This document shows positions 22,105 through 34,050 of a stretch of DNA of 64,000 nucleotides, one piece after another. Every line of letters starts with the position of its first letter. Positions within the stretch are counted from its first letter, which is position 1. The notes under the pieces were generated by a model, which searched no databases, had not been told where the DNA came from, and saw only the letters and a program-made list of their open reading frames with translations. The stretch lies in contig OZ018412.1 of the NCBI GenBank assembly GCA_963969595.1, positions 16,370,501 through 16,434,500 of the forward strand, read 5' to 3'. A program made the translations under genes and the position numbers. The DNA is from Neckera pumila (Eukaryota > Streptophyta > Bryopsida > Hypnales > Neckeraceae).

Positions 22105-25100
22105 ATGATGCAAGCGCCCAGTGCAAGCTCCATTTCATACGGTCTGAAACATCAGGTATGACATGAAGAATTCTTCAATTGGGTGGTTCTAATCGTGTTA
22201 TCAGAGGGAGCCACTGTTGGTAATTGAGGTTTTCTCGTTCAATGAGATTTTATGCAATCGAAACTAAGTCAATTCGCAGTCATGAATGGCTTCTGTAACT
22301 CCGAAATTGGAACTCTGCGTTGGGTTTTTTCTTTTGTTATCATTTTGGATTTGATCCATTAGGTCATTCCTGAAGCTCTTCTCAGGGATTTATGGTTTTA
22401 GAGCGACGAAGTACGAATAATTCAGATGTGTCACTGGAATCAGTGAAGAGCATTGGACGGGGTGGTCGATAAGAATATTGAAATTGGATCAAGGATTCAA
22501 GAAACTGTTCTCGTATGATTCATTCAAGACTGCTGAAAAAATAGATGAGAGTCCGATTTGGACTTTCTGGTTCTTTAGGGTTTAACTCCAGTGGTCAATT
22601 GAAATTGTAAGTTGATAACGTTGGCACTGATTGTTCTCAGTGACGTTGATTTGGTGTTTTTAGGTGTTCGTTAAGTTCCTTGCATTTCAGGCAGACTGGT
22701 GATCTTGAGGGCTCATCGCTTGTATACTTGTAATCGCACATATCTGGTTGTGTGCAGTAGAATGCGAAGGTGACATTAGGGTTGTAAGAGTTTGTGATTC
22801 TAGCTACACAATTCTGTTGTTTGTTTCCAAATCCGACCTGCGAGATTTTGAGTCCTGGAATTTTGTTTGAAGTATTTTACCCCCCTCGTTGGATTTCTCA
22901 AATCGCTTCTATTCTATTGTTGGAGCACTAGTCTTGAGCTTTAACACCCATATTACTTTAAACATGAAATTGTTTTTCATTGACTTGCTTACAACAGCGT
23001 ATGTGGTCGATTTCCTTCTTTCCAGGCAAGATGTATCTCTGCTCAAACAGCCGATAAGGAAAACAACCGATGGCTGGTTGGTACCCTGAGCTTGCGGTAC
23101 GAAAATGAGGTTAGCTTTTCCTAGTAAATCCACTACAGAAACTCTGTTTTTGTGATGATCTTCCTGGAAACAAGAGAAGGTTATGTTATGAGTGAGATCC
23201 TCGGTCCACTTCAGTCTGCTTCAGTTTCACGGTAGGGACACTACTCTTAGGATAGTTCCTAGGATTTCACTGTCCAGTCTTTACATGTTCTATCAGCAAA
23301 TGACAGAGAATTCCACCACATCAAACAATGCGTTGTTTGGATCACAAGTTATAAAGGTTTTACAGGTACAGTGGTAGAGGCATATAACCAACACTTGAAC
23401 AGACGTTGAAGTGGTCTACATCCTCTTATTCCAATTGTACAAATTGTCTAAGATTTAAGGGTGGGAAACTTTGTATCAGTGGTAATTATGGGTGTCCTAT
23501 CTTACTACATGACAACTTATGCGGAGTGCTTGTGTGAGCATGCTCTGCACAGGTTCATGTGCTTCATCTCGGAGAAAACTCATCGGAATTGGTTTGTCAA
23601 GGGTTATACTCGCACCATGATGAGATTTGGGATATTGCTGCTTGCCCATATAACAAGTCACTTTTGACTACGGTCTATTCGTCAGGTATCATCAATCAGA
23701 GCATGCTATAAATAAACTGGTCACCTTGGATGACCAGAAATTTGCTCTTGGTTTTTTTGGTGCATTGTTTTATGCGACAGTGATGGGTTCTTTTTCGGAT
23801 TCTGCCCTTTGGCAAGTATGTAGGCTACGGTAATCCCCTGGTTGAGAAGTCGAAACCGTCTCTCTCATGTTTGTCAATGAAAAGCTCAATTTTACTTGCC
23901 CATGGCCAAAACGAGGACCTGTGATGAAGATGAGAAAATGAGTCCTTGATGTTTTGACCATTGAAATGTGCTCACAAGCCACAATTGTTCAGAACGTGAT
24001 TTTCTGTAAAATTAGACTGTTTCAGTAACTTTTAGATAGTATTATAAAGAGAGTTTTCTCCATGATTCATGGTGACGTCTCGCTATATGGGGAATCCCCT
24101 GCATGATCATTGTGAGCACAGGTAACCTGCCCGTGAATCTTGGGAAAACCGTTTTTTGTTCTGGTCTAAAAGCCCCTAGCAACAAATATTTTTTCAATAG
24201 TAGATTTTTTAGAGATTTAACTCTGTACTTTAGTATATCAGTTGCAGGGTATATTATCTGAGAAATATCCCTAATTTTACTGCACAAGACTGATTGTAAA
24301 GGGCATGTCAGGTATATGGTGAAGAAAATTGTGCAAGATCTTGATGTGCATGTTTGGAAGTGTAAGCAACTCAGTATTTGACAAAATTTTGCATGTTTTT
24401 TCTGCAATATTAGCTGGGGAGACAGGAACAGCAGTTTGGAAGATTCCTGAAGCACGAGGAAGTAAATCGGCTGTTTTACCACTAGAAAAGGCCGCCTCAT
24501 TGTCAGGTGTACTGCAGCAGTGGAAGTGGTATGTAACTCTTGGTTGTCAGACCTCGGACTATTGACATGGACAAAGGGTTAAATGAATCATTAGCTTCAT
24601 GAATCTCTGGGGAGAAGTCGTGGCATAAGACTTGTATTTTCTTGAACTGAAGAAGAAAATTAGTTTGTTGTTATTGGGTTCCTTAAAGATGCGTTTCTTT
24701 TTATCCGTTTTGTTAGGCACTTGGTCTGAACCACATTAGTTGCGCTCAGTTTTGTCATGGTGGAACAAAATTGAAAATTGAGATCCAGTACCCAATATTT
24801 GAAAGCTGTTGCCAGGATTTTCCCTGTGCGCCAATTAATAGAAGCTTACAATTTCTTTGGCCAACGCAATGAATCTGGAGAGTGGTATCCAAACCTGCTA
24901 AACCTCAAATGAATGTGATTTGATTGCAGTACACTCTGGTGGCCATCTGGCCAGCATCCCCAAGTGGCAAGCATAGGGACGGAGAAGCTTGTCATGTGGA
25001 ATGTGGATTCTCCACAGAATATATCACAGGTCTTTCTTCCCCCTAAACCTCTTGGAAAACACCCTTCAACCTGAACAAACCTGAGTACTGTGTGAGGGCC

Positions 25101-28100
25101 ACTTAGATTGAAGCAACAAGTTTGACGTAACCTGAAATCCTATACCTTATTTTGTTCAATTTTGGCTTAAGATGAATCCAAGTACCAAGAATGAGCACGA
25201 AGAGGTGACTCTTGCATGAATCCTATGTGATATACTATTATATTTGAGATAACAAGGTTTTAGGCTATATCTTCGAGATTAGCCACCTCAAAGTTACCTC
25301 AAAATGTACCGTAAGGAGTCATGAATGCAATAGCATTTTTAAGCTTGTTATCTCACTCTTAGTTGCACATGATTTGGTTCAAATTTTGACCTTGTTGCTT
25401 CAACCTGTGCAAGGCCTGTGGCTTGTCGTGTTTGTGTTTCGAAGTAAGATTAGCCATTTCGGAAGTTTTATAAGCATCAGACCTAACGATTGTCGTCCGT
25501 TTTGGCTTCCCTCCAGGCATCACTGAGGGAATCGGGTAACATGGAAGTGGGGGCTTGGGACCCTCATGACGTCAACAATCTGGTCACCGCCGCTGAGGGA
25601 TCAATCCAATGCTGGGATCTGCGCTCCATGAGGTAAATTCCAACTAAAGATGGTCATATTTATTAAATTGAAAAATTTCATAGGGCCCAAAATGTGGCTT
25701 TCAAGTGCCCAAAGCTTTCAAATCTATGATTTATGTTGATATGAGGTTGAGCTAGTCAATTTGAGGTTTTAGTTGGGCAGCTCAAAACTGCTCCAGTTTC
25801 ATTTTCGTGCCAATCTCTTGCCGTGGAATTCTACCGATGTATCGAATGTGACCGTAAAGGTTGTAGGTACTTACTCAAAGACCCGACACTTGAAGCTCCA
25901 TGTTGACTACTTGGTGAAGTAATAATACCTGCCAGAAAAATGCAGGCTTAGGGGTGTTTCGTATTACGATTCTAGCTCTCTTAGACGTTGTCATTCATCT
26001 GTTCTGTTGATGCTGGTCTGCAGTTCCGCGACTAAAATTGAACAAGCGCATGTTCTTCAAAATCGCCACATTGATTTCAACCCACAGAAGAAGGACATCA
26101 TTGTATGGTCCAAGTCACTCTCCCCCTTGCAGTGTCGCAATGGTTTTCCTTAGTGTGATTATCATTAGCGCAGCTTAGAAGGTAATCCTGTATGATGTTG
26201 CTGAAAGTTTCATTGGATGGTTTGGAAACGTTGCGAAGTTTCAACAACCAGGTTTCCGGTAAAATTAGATTGTTTCAGGAAATTTTCAAAATATAAAATA
26301 AAATAATGATTTCCTTATGATGTTGTCTAAAAGTTCTTGAAACAGTCTAATTTTACTGGAACCCCTGTTTAGTATGTTAAACCTGCCACTACTTTTTTTG
26401 ACACATACATTTCAGTTGCCACTTGATCACAATTACTGTAGAGTAATGGCAATCTGCTCTTTCGAGAACGATTTTTCAAGGAAATGCTCGGAGTCTGGTC
26501 TGAAATTCAAAGTATTATAATATCACCAATGGACTGCATTCGGGTCGATTGATTGTGAGTTCAGTTTTTAATTTTGTTTATTGATTGCTTATTAACCCTT
26601 AATCCTGAAGCCTATGTTTAGAAAAAACTGGAATTTTGGTGAAGCAGGCAACCGCGGGGGATGACTCCTGGATCCGTATTTGGGACTTGAGGAAGCCAAG
26701 CAGTCCTTTGTACAACCTGCCTGGACATCACCACTGGTAATGCACGCCTATGATCCTGTTGACCTATACGATAGCATACTTCTTACAGAATGGATTTGAC
26801 TTTGTATGCTTGAATGATACGACCAACTTGCTGAAAGCTTTAACAAAATTGCAAAAGGTCTATCACGTACTTCTATTTCGTATATCTGGTAGTATTGCAT
26901 TCTTTCAAGATCACTACACTAAGATAGGGCAATTGTTCCATGACTTTCAGCCTTTTTGAGCGGTTTCTCTTGTAAAAATGGATTTTAAAATTTGGACCTC
27001 ATTTCTTAGGGCATATCAATCCACTTATTGTTTGAATATCTTATGAATTAGTTTGAATCTTCAAAAATTTGCTCTTATAACAGTGGGTATGCTTTGACAC
27101 TCCATCAATTGGACATTTTGGTATTCCCTGGATTTTGAACATGTACTTTTCAGTAGTACTTATGGCATGTTCATGACCTACGTACAGCAAAAGGTCTCCC
27201 ATGATGATGGATTCACTACTTTACATCTTGTACACTTGTTAAATCATTTTGTGCTCTTCTTTGTATCCAAATTAAATTCTCGTCGAACGGCACAGGAACA
27301 TGTGAAAATACTCACGTGTTCATCATTTACATTTGTTGCAGGAGTGTGCGAGTTAAATATAATCCAAAGTATGAGGAACTTCTTCTGGTACTAGATCCCC
27401 CATAACTGCCCTGTCTTCGGTTGGTGCATCGACTGTACTTGATGCGGAGTAATGTCGCTGTGGGCTGAATGTTTCATATGTGCTTTTGGTCGTTAACATT
27501 GACTTGTATGTGTTCGCTTGAGCAGAGTTCAGGAACAGACGCAGTTGTTAATTTGTGGCGCATCGTTGATGGCTCATTTCCGAAAAGGTCAGTACCCACT
27601 GCTTGCCTCCTTATGGCCTTCTGTTTTCCAATTTGAATTAATTTGCAAAGTTTCTATTTCTTTGCTGAATTTGGTGATGTAAAATTTGGCCACATCTGAG
27701 TAGTATCAAAGAAAGGAGTCGTTTCGAAACCATGAATCCTTCGGCTTTAGGGGTCAAGTCTCCTTGTGGTTCTTAAGTCGGCAAACGATCATTCCTGCCC
27801 GGGTTTTTAGATACGTGAGTTTGTGGAACTTGCAGTCCTTCCGGATTACCAAGAGGTGTTGTGGACTCTCTAGTGCGCTCCTACACTGAGCATGAAGACA
27901 GCGTCTATGGTATGCTCTTCTTATGAACCTCTACTTACATACAATCGAAGTCTTCACCCTAGACAAGCATCTGGCAGAATGTTTTGAATATTTGAATCAA
28001 CAACGACATTAACTTAAGTTAATCTGGAACTTACTCCATCGGCTGTTATTGAGGACGGACTCTCTGCAGTAAAGTTTAATATAATCTGAACCAGCAGGGA

Positions 28101-28695
28101 CTTGTTGACGATGAATGTGGCAGGAATCGCATGGAGTGCACTAGATCCATGGGTTTTCGCAAGTGTCGACTATGATGGACGAGTAAGTTTGACTCCGGCC
28201 TTTCTTTGATTTTGGTGTTTGATTACTTGGTTTTCCTTTAAGTCTTGTAAGCAAAAACACAGGTTTCAAATTGCCTGGCCTGGGTCACACAGGCTTTAGA
28301 GACAGACTGCTAGACAGCCTACGATAGAGACTGCTTTTGGTAAAACAGACAGACAAAAATACTGATTAATTTGAAACAAGGTTTTATTTTTTCTTTGTCA
28401 TGATTCTGCAATTAATGATTGTTGGACTCATGTGATGCTCCAAAGATCGATGTGACTGACCGCTGGTTTGAAGAATTCAAGATAAATCCAGAATTCAAGC
28501 TATTTTCAATGCAAAACAGATCTAAAGACTACTAACTTTCATTTATCCTTGTCTACAGAAATCAGGTCTTCCAGTCAATTTTCCAGCCTAAGCTTGTGTG
28601 ATTACCGTTTTCTAATAAGTTTCTGAATTAATGTGCAGGTAATGGTGGAGTCGGTACCCTTGTCAACTCGCAAGAAGCTCAAGGGAAAAATCTAG
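22105..28695 (+). CDS. EIPR1: EIPR1/TSSC1-type WD40 repeat protein
   Basis: 13 exons: 22105-22155, 23026-23109, 23553-23685, 24414-24528, 24930-25029, 25517-25632, 26024-26102, 26648-26736, 27342-27387, 27526-27587, 27836-27909, 28124-28182, 28639-28695; 354 aa, in frame throughout. Seen: N-terminal YGLKHQARCISAQ; WD blades around HDEIWDI 67-73, KLVMWNV 147-153, GSIQCWDLRS 189-198, SWIRIWDLRK 233-242, AVVNLWRI 277-284; a C-terminal GIAWSALDPWVFASVDYDGR blade. Plant and animal members are ~340-390 aa, so it is full length. Known for the family: EIPR1 binds EARP/GARP tethering complexes and supports endosomal recycling and dense-core vesicle sorting; the plant role is inferred from homology. 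The introns hold two MITE remnants (24004, 26249). Family assignment is firm; the gene name follows the animal orthologue. Confidence 0.9.
24004..24041 (+). mobile_element. MITE terminal fragment in EIPR1 intron 3
   Basis: CTGTAAAATTAGACTGTTTC followed by AGTAACTTTTAGATAG matches the ends of the elements at 10267 and 26249. No matching right end follows within the intron, so this is a truncated copy. Confidence 0.6.
26249..26367. mobile_element. 119-bp MITE in EIPR1 intron 7 (hAT-like ends)
   Basis: The left end, CAGGTTTCCGGTAAAATTAG, and the right end (reverse complement CAGGGGTTCCAGTAAAATTA) form inverted repeats of about 38 bp, leaving a ~40 bp interior. CAGG(G)-type termini suggest hAT, but I cannot see a matching 8 bp target duplication. 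Confidence 0.75.
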
Positions 28696-30164
28696 TGTCA
28701 AGTAGCTCCATGTGCGTTCTGTAAACTATGTGTAAATTTTACAATTTTGTGTTGTAAATCATATTTGTGGGTTCAGAGATATGGAAGGACTGGTACTTAG
28801 AGTTCGGCAAGGTTCCTTTTTGCTAAACGGAGGTAGTGTTAATAATGTGGCAGGAAAGGATACCAAATAATACCCTTGGCCATGAAAATTATGGCTCTTT
28901 TTGTTGACAACCAAAATCTCATCATTTCAATGAACAATTTTAGTACTTGGTTTGCAATATATACGGAATATAATTGTACAATTTTTAACCCCTAGATGCT
29001 TTGAAGTCTATGATGATCAAAATTCTTTGGGGTAATTTTTTGTCCAAAGAAATACTCATTCATCCAAAGTAAGCCTTGGAATCTTCAATTTGATGAAATT
29101 GAAATAAGTATTGTACCTAGTGGTCAAGGTTGGCATTCTTTGTTGATTAACTAATTAAAGTTAGCAAATGTGATGTAGCACGTGCTTTAAAATTAGATAG
29201 ATTCATTTTTTGGGGTTAATATTTGCAATGTTAGTTCAATGCATTTTTCACACGAGATAAATTCAATCTTAATATGTTTGATTATTCAGTTTTTTTATTT
29301 GGCCCATATGAAACTTGAGACAAAGATGACTATCTAGCTAGAACCAAGAGAAAAAAGTGCTTGAGCATAAGAAGAATATGAGGCCTCGAAAAGGCTTTGA
29401 TTTTGAATCCTTCTTATTTGATATAAGTATCCTTGTTGAGTTGATTTTACTATTTGGTTTGCAAAATTACATTTGGACAAAAAAGATCATGTGATGGCCA
29501 AAAGTTTAAAAATATTCAAAGCTTTTGCATGTGGAGTCTACATGAGACATTTTTTTGTTTGTCGGACCTTGAAAAAACGAATATGCTATAAATATATACT
29601 ACATGTATTAAAAAAAATAAGATGTACAAACTCACTTTCTTTCAAAAATGGAGTTTTTTGTCTTTAGTATGCAAGTTCACTATTGCCAATGATGAAGGAG
29701 CTCTTTGAAGGTCTCAAAACCTATTGAGCATTTATAGTAAGCAAGAGCCATGTAATATAGACTTGAATTTGAAAGGCCATTTAAAAAATATCAGAAGAAA
29801 AATTAGGCTTATTTATATATTATTACTCCATTGTTTTCCATTCTTCTACTAACAATCAATTTGAAAATTTGAAAATTTTAGAAATATGTGACCTTGAAAA
29901 TTCACAAATTTATAAATTGTATGATTTTATAATGTTAAAAATAAGTAATATTTAAAAATATTAATCAACTGAAATGAAAAAATCTTTACTATTGATTTTT
30001 TTAATATTTCATCAAATTAGAATTTTTTATTTTATTTATTGATAATGAAAATTGTGTTACTTTCCAAAAAAATTTAAAAAATATATAGAAATATGAATTT
30101 GATGCCTATTAATAGTAATAAAATACATTATTGTGTTAGTTGAAATCAATGTTAAAATTAGTTT
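28696..30164. other. EIPR1 3' flank, then AT-rich intergenic DNA
   Basis: The first ~150 bp is probably 3' UTR. Beyond it there is no ORF with recognisable similarity and no clear repeat ends. Confidence 0.4.
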
Positions 30165-31083
30165 TTAACCCCTAAAGTTCCTTGACTATATTCTCACCAA
30201 AAGTGCTCCAAAACTGCCATTTCTAAGACAAGTATCAAATTTTTGGAAAATATCATTTTTGGACACATGTAACCATAGGATCTTGTAGTACTTTGGTTTG
30301 AGAATGTGTGGAAAAAATTTCAAAAATTTCCATCATGTAGATTGGAAAATACTAGCGTTTGAAGTGGCAAAAGTCCATTTTTGGGCCTTGCAAAAAACTG
30401 AGCAGCTGCACTTCACAAGGTCAGATTATTTCTAAAATGGTTGTGCTTCTTTGCATTCATTCTTCAGGGCAAGTTGGCTACATGTTTGAAAATTTTCAGA
30501 TTATTTGGAATTGTACAACATATAGGAAAAAAATAGTAAGTAGAAAGAAGTAGATAATGGTTCAAAACACTAAATTGTTAAGAAATTAATTATGGAATTG
30601 AAAATTGCCAATCCCAATGGTTGTAATGTTTTAATAAACAATTTGCATCCTACAATTTTCATTTTTTTTGAAAAATATTGAAAATTGAGTGAAATAAAGG
30701 ACTTCAAAGTTTATTTTAGAATAAAGAATCTATAACTGCCCGCAAACTAAAAATCCTTGTAAGGTTTGACTCATTGATCAAAATGGTATGATTCAAAGCT
30801 TTCCATGTATACATAAATGTAATAAATCAATATCAAATTTTTATATTTGAAAAAAGTGATTTTTTTATCTGCCCGGACTGCCCGGTTGAAAAACAAACAA
30901 CATAGTAGGCCATAACTTTTGACTCGTCTTTCCAAATGTCATGAAATTTGGTGCATATAAAGAGATTCCTTGTCCTCACCTTCTATAAAAATTTCCGCCA
31001 AAAATATGCACATCTCTAGTCACACGTACCTGCCCAAAATTTCTATGTTGCCAAAAAATGCATGTTGGTCCTTTAGGGGTTAA
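30165..31083 (-). mobile_element. TTAA-bounded family A element (copy 3, inverted)
   Basis: 919 bp between TTAA 30165-30168 (TTAACCCCTAAAGTTCCTTG) and TTAA 31080-31083 (GGTCCTTTAGGGGTTAA). It is an inverted copy of 19889-20822, with the same internal words in reverse order (CTGCCCAAAATTTC, GACTCATTGATCAAAATGG). No ORF. Confidence 0.78.
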
Positions 31084-31101
31084 GAAGTGGGAAACATGAA
31101 G

Positions 31102-31894
31102 TTAACCCTTAACCCTTAAACAATGACAAGGACGTTTTTGTCTGATGGATGACAATAATCTTCATACATAGGACAAAAGTGCATTTGTTCATTTTAGAAT
31201 TTTGTGATAAAAGGAGAGATCTTGCATAGTAGTTTGATCTCTAATGAGTACTTTTGTTTTTTTTATAGTAGATGATGTCATATACTTCTTCTACGAGGTA
31301 AAATTCTTGTCCCACTAAAAAGCTCCATTTCCTAATTTGATTACTAAATAAGTTTTGGCCGAGTTGGGCAACCTTGTGGGGGCAAGTCAAGTGATCAAGG
31401 AGCATTTTTCTCCTAGAAAGCTTGGCCTTGCCCATGGGTGGCACCTTATACTTGCTGTGCTTCCTGAGATAGTAGTATTGAGGATATATTTGGTGACCAC
31501 TTAGGCACTAGTATGAAGATTTGTTCATGAAGTGGTCTAGGGTTCTTTATTGTGGATATTTAGGTTGGGGCACATATTTCTAGAATTCCATTGTTGCCAC
31601 CAACCTTTAACCCATTAAAAATGATGGAGCTGGCAAAATTGACAAATTATGTTCAAAAATGATACTTTCTATATGGATTTTAGGTGTCTAGATGCATGTT
31701 GGCGCCTAAGTTGGAGATTTTGCATAGATCTAAAGGATGGATTATTGATTTTTGAATTTATGTATCACTAGCACAAAGACTAAAACTATAGTTAATCCCT
31801 TGTAGGGAAGCTTTTTGGAGGTTATTAGTGGGACAAAGGGAATAGTAGCAAAATGATGATGTCTACGGCCACTAGCCCGTCTTTTAAAGATTAA
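31102..31894 (-). mobile_element. Family B unit 1 of the first (-,+,+) array, interrupted
   Basis: Bases 31102-31284 match the inverted family B unit at 49261-49440 up to GTAGATGATGTCATA. The match resumes at ~31843 (ATGATGATGTCTACGGCCACTAG) and ends at TTAA 31891-31894. The intervening ~560 bp is a separate insertion whose ends carry inverted TTGTCCCACTAA (31308) and TTAGTGGGACAA (31827), so it is itself a non-autonomous element nested inside the unit. Confidence 0.65.
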
Positions 31895-32386
31895 ACGACG
31901 GACTACACTAAAAACTATATTTAGTGTTGGATTGCATTTAGTATAATTACCAGCCTACTCCTTCCATCATTTTCCTTGTCTTCAATTTTTTCGTGTGCAA
32001 ATTCATTTTTTTAATATGTTCTAACACTAAATGAAACATTTTTGAATTTCACATTTACCATAGAATATATTTCGTGTTAGAAATTACATTTAATATTACT
32101 TACTTTAGTAGGCTTAACGATATTTAGTGTCATGGTTTGTAAATAGTGTTGCTAATTCTAAATATAGTTTTTAGTGTAGTGATTGTGGAAATCATTCCTT
32201 TTGGTATTGTGTGTCATTGTCTACTTCAAAAAAACTAAAAGTTCTCACTAGAGGCCAAACTATTGTTTATGATCTCTCATTTCTACACAAAATTCCGAGG
32301 ATGAACAGTTGCACTTTTGTCCTACTTAGAAGAATTCTCTGTCATTTATTGACCAGAAAATGGCCACGGTGTTGTTTATGGGTTAA
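31891..32386 (+). mobile_element. Family B unit 2 of the first array, split by a CACTA-like MITE
   Basis: Starts at TTAA 31891 (TTAAACGACGGAC), resumes after the inserted MITE at 32182 (GATTGTGGAAATCATTCC), contains GAGGATGAACAGTTGCAC and ends GGTGTTGTTTATGGGTTAA at 32386. With the insert removed it is ~215 bp, the usual family B length. It shares its left TTAA with unit 1. Confidence 0.7.
31901..32181. mobile_element. CACTA-like MITE nested in family B
   Basis: Perfect 22-nt inverted repeats lie at 31903-31924 (CTACACTAAAAACTAT...) and 32158-32179. The right end reads TAGTGTAGTG, i.e. CACTACACTA on the opposite strand, as in plant CACTA elements. Interior arms (CAGCCTACT / AGTAGGCTT) also pair. 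~280 bp, no ORF. Confidence 0.7.
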
Positions 32387-32389
32387 GGG

Positions 32390-32883
32390 TTAAACGTTGG
32401 TTTGGTGATTGTGGAATCATCCCTTTCAATATTGTGTGACATTATTTACACTCATTGAGTAGGAAAATTAGGTTGCCCCACACTAATTTTTCGACATTCT
32501 ACACTATAACAATATTACCGTTACTGTAGAAAGATGCAGTGATGTGGGAAATATGTATGCTTCATAGGTTGGAGTATTGATTCATGGCTCATGATTAGAG
32601 ATTGGCTTGTGTCTCTATCTGGACAAGTAATGAATCATGAGGTAACATGAGGTAACTTCTTTGGGGTAAAGCAATCTGATTGTCAAGGCAACCCAATTTT
32701 CCTATTTAGTGTACTTTTAAAAAAACAAAAGTACTCATTGAAAGTCAAACTATTGTGCAAGATCTCCGCTCTTTGCACAAAATTCCAAGGATGAACAATT
32801 GCACTTCAATCATGTATAGAAAGATTTTTTTGTCATTCCTTTACTCGAACAATGGTCATGATTGTGTAAGAATTGGGTATTAA
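32390..32883 (+). mobile_element. Family B unit 3 of the first array, split by a TA-flanked MITE
   Basis: The left part (TTAAACGTTGG...TGTGACATTATTTACACT) and right part (GTACTTTTAAAAAAAC...CAAGGATGAACAATTGCAC) are the two halves of one family B unit, ending at TTAA 32880-32883. The MITE at 32462-32702 separates them. Confidence 0.68.
32462..32702. mobile_element. TA-flanked MITE with GGAAAATTAGGTTGCC ends
   Basis: GGAAAATTAGGTTGCC at the left is mirrored by GGCAACCCAATTTTCC at the right. TA flanks both sides (GTA-GGAAAA and TTTTCC-TA). 241 bp. A second copy lies at 53281-53482, sharing CATGAGGTAACATGAGGTAA. Confidence 0.78.
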
Positions 32884-33161
32884 CAATGCAAGGCAAAAAG
32901 TTTAAATATTTCTCTATACTATGAAAACAAAATTTGAATGGCACAATAGACTATTTGTAAATGAACTGTATCCCATTGTATAACTTCCACATCAACCAAA
33001 AAATCAACACTTGTTCGATCATTTTGTTCATTTTGACTTAGAAGAATTTCAGATGATTTTTTGGGATTTGGATAATGTTAAATTCACCAAGGTGGAATTC
33101 TATGTAAAATGGAATTTTCTTTTCAAATTAGATCATTTACAATTCCGTATTTTTTAAAGTT

Positions 33162-33505
33162 AGTAGACTTTGGTGACCGTTTCGGCAAAGTAGAATAACA
33201 TTTTTCAATAAAAATTAAATCAACAAAAGTTGGAAAATCAAGCCAAATTTTATCTCCAAAATCTGTTTGCAATTTGAAGTCCCTAATCATAAGTTATGAG
33301 CAAAGTTCAAAGAGGTTTTGGAATGGAAATTTTCTTTGATATTTTTAAACATCCTCTTTGAATTTTTTCTATAACTTTTTAAGGAAGCTTCAAACTGCAA
33401 ACAGATTTTTGGAGATGGAAGCTGGCTTGATTTCCTAACATTTATTGGTTCAAAGTTTTTTGAAAAAATAATTCTACTATGCCCAAATGGCCACTAAAGT
33501 CTGCT
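33162..33505. repeat. 344-bp foldback element (copy 1)
   Basis: The two halves are inverted copies centred near 33333: AGTAGACTTTGGTGACCG... pairs with ...GGCCACTAAAGTCTGCT, and TCTCCAAAATCTGTTTGCA pairs with TGCAAACAGATTTTTGGAGA. The arms of ~165 bp have mismatches. No ORF. Related copies are at 40595-40947 and 62298-62643. Confidence 0.85.
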
Positions 33506-33589
33506 GAGTTAACAAAAGAAATGAAAAAAAAATTGCAAAAAGTATACAAATAAGTTTCTAATTCTTCATTAGTCAAAGTAAGTACAGCA

Positions 33590-34050
33590 TGGTTTATTGG
33601 CTTAGTGTGCTGGCCTCTCACTTGAGAGGTCCAGGGTTCAAACCCCCAAGCCCCCGGCTACCCACTTGGTAGGATGCCTGGGTGGCAGGGGTGCTCACAT
33701 GGCTGAGTTTTTAATTTATTTAATGTTAATTTGTTTTAATAAGAATGTATTAAAAAAAATAAAAAAATTAAAAATTAAATTTTTTTCTCCCCAAAGCAGC
33801 ATTTATTCTATGAAGAAAATACACGAATACAATGGTGTACAAAAGTGTCAAATTTGCACAATTACAATGCATGGCTCAATGATACGGAAGTGGCATGACT
33901 TCCGTTCATATCAATCTAGTACATCAAACGTACGGAAGTCGTGCCTATTTTAACGCACGGAATCAGTGCGGTAATGATAAGCAGGTATGAATTCACGACT
34001 TCCGTACAACAAAAATTGATATTCAGTGGTATAGGAAGTTCGAGATGTAG
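33590..34050 (+). mobile_element. SINE-like element with tRNA-type A and B boxes
   Basis: An A box-like TGGCTTAGTGTGCTGG (33598-33613) and a B box GGTTCAAACCC (33635-33645) have tRNA-like spacing, with a stem CCTCTC/GAGAGG between them. A ~400 bp body follows and ends GGAAGTTCGAGATGTAG. An inverted copy with the same body and tail is at 61762-62222. Not an intact tRNA. I infer a tRNA-derived SINE; no flanking duplication was established. Confidence 0.55.

Larger units (their letters stand above)
32884..34050 (+). repeat. Composite repeat P, inverted copy of 61762-62945
   Basis: The order here is: spacer with AATTTGAATGGCACAATAGAC (32935), foldback (33162-33505), a short AT linker, then the tRNA-like SINE segment (33590-34050). 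The reverse complement of 61762-62945 has the same parts in the same order, including the linker. The whole ~1.2 kb is therefore one repeat unit present twice, in opposite orientations, 28 kb apart. Confidence 0.7.

Noticed and set aside
33590..33660. Functional tRNA gene
   Set aside because: A and B boxes are present but no complete cloverleaf with acceptor stem can be drawn; better explained as a SINE head.
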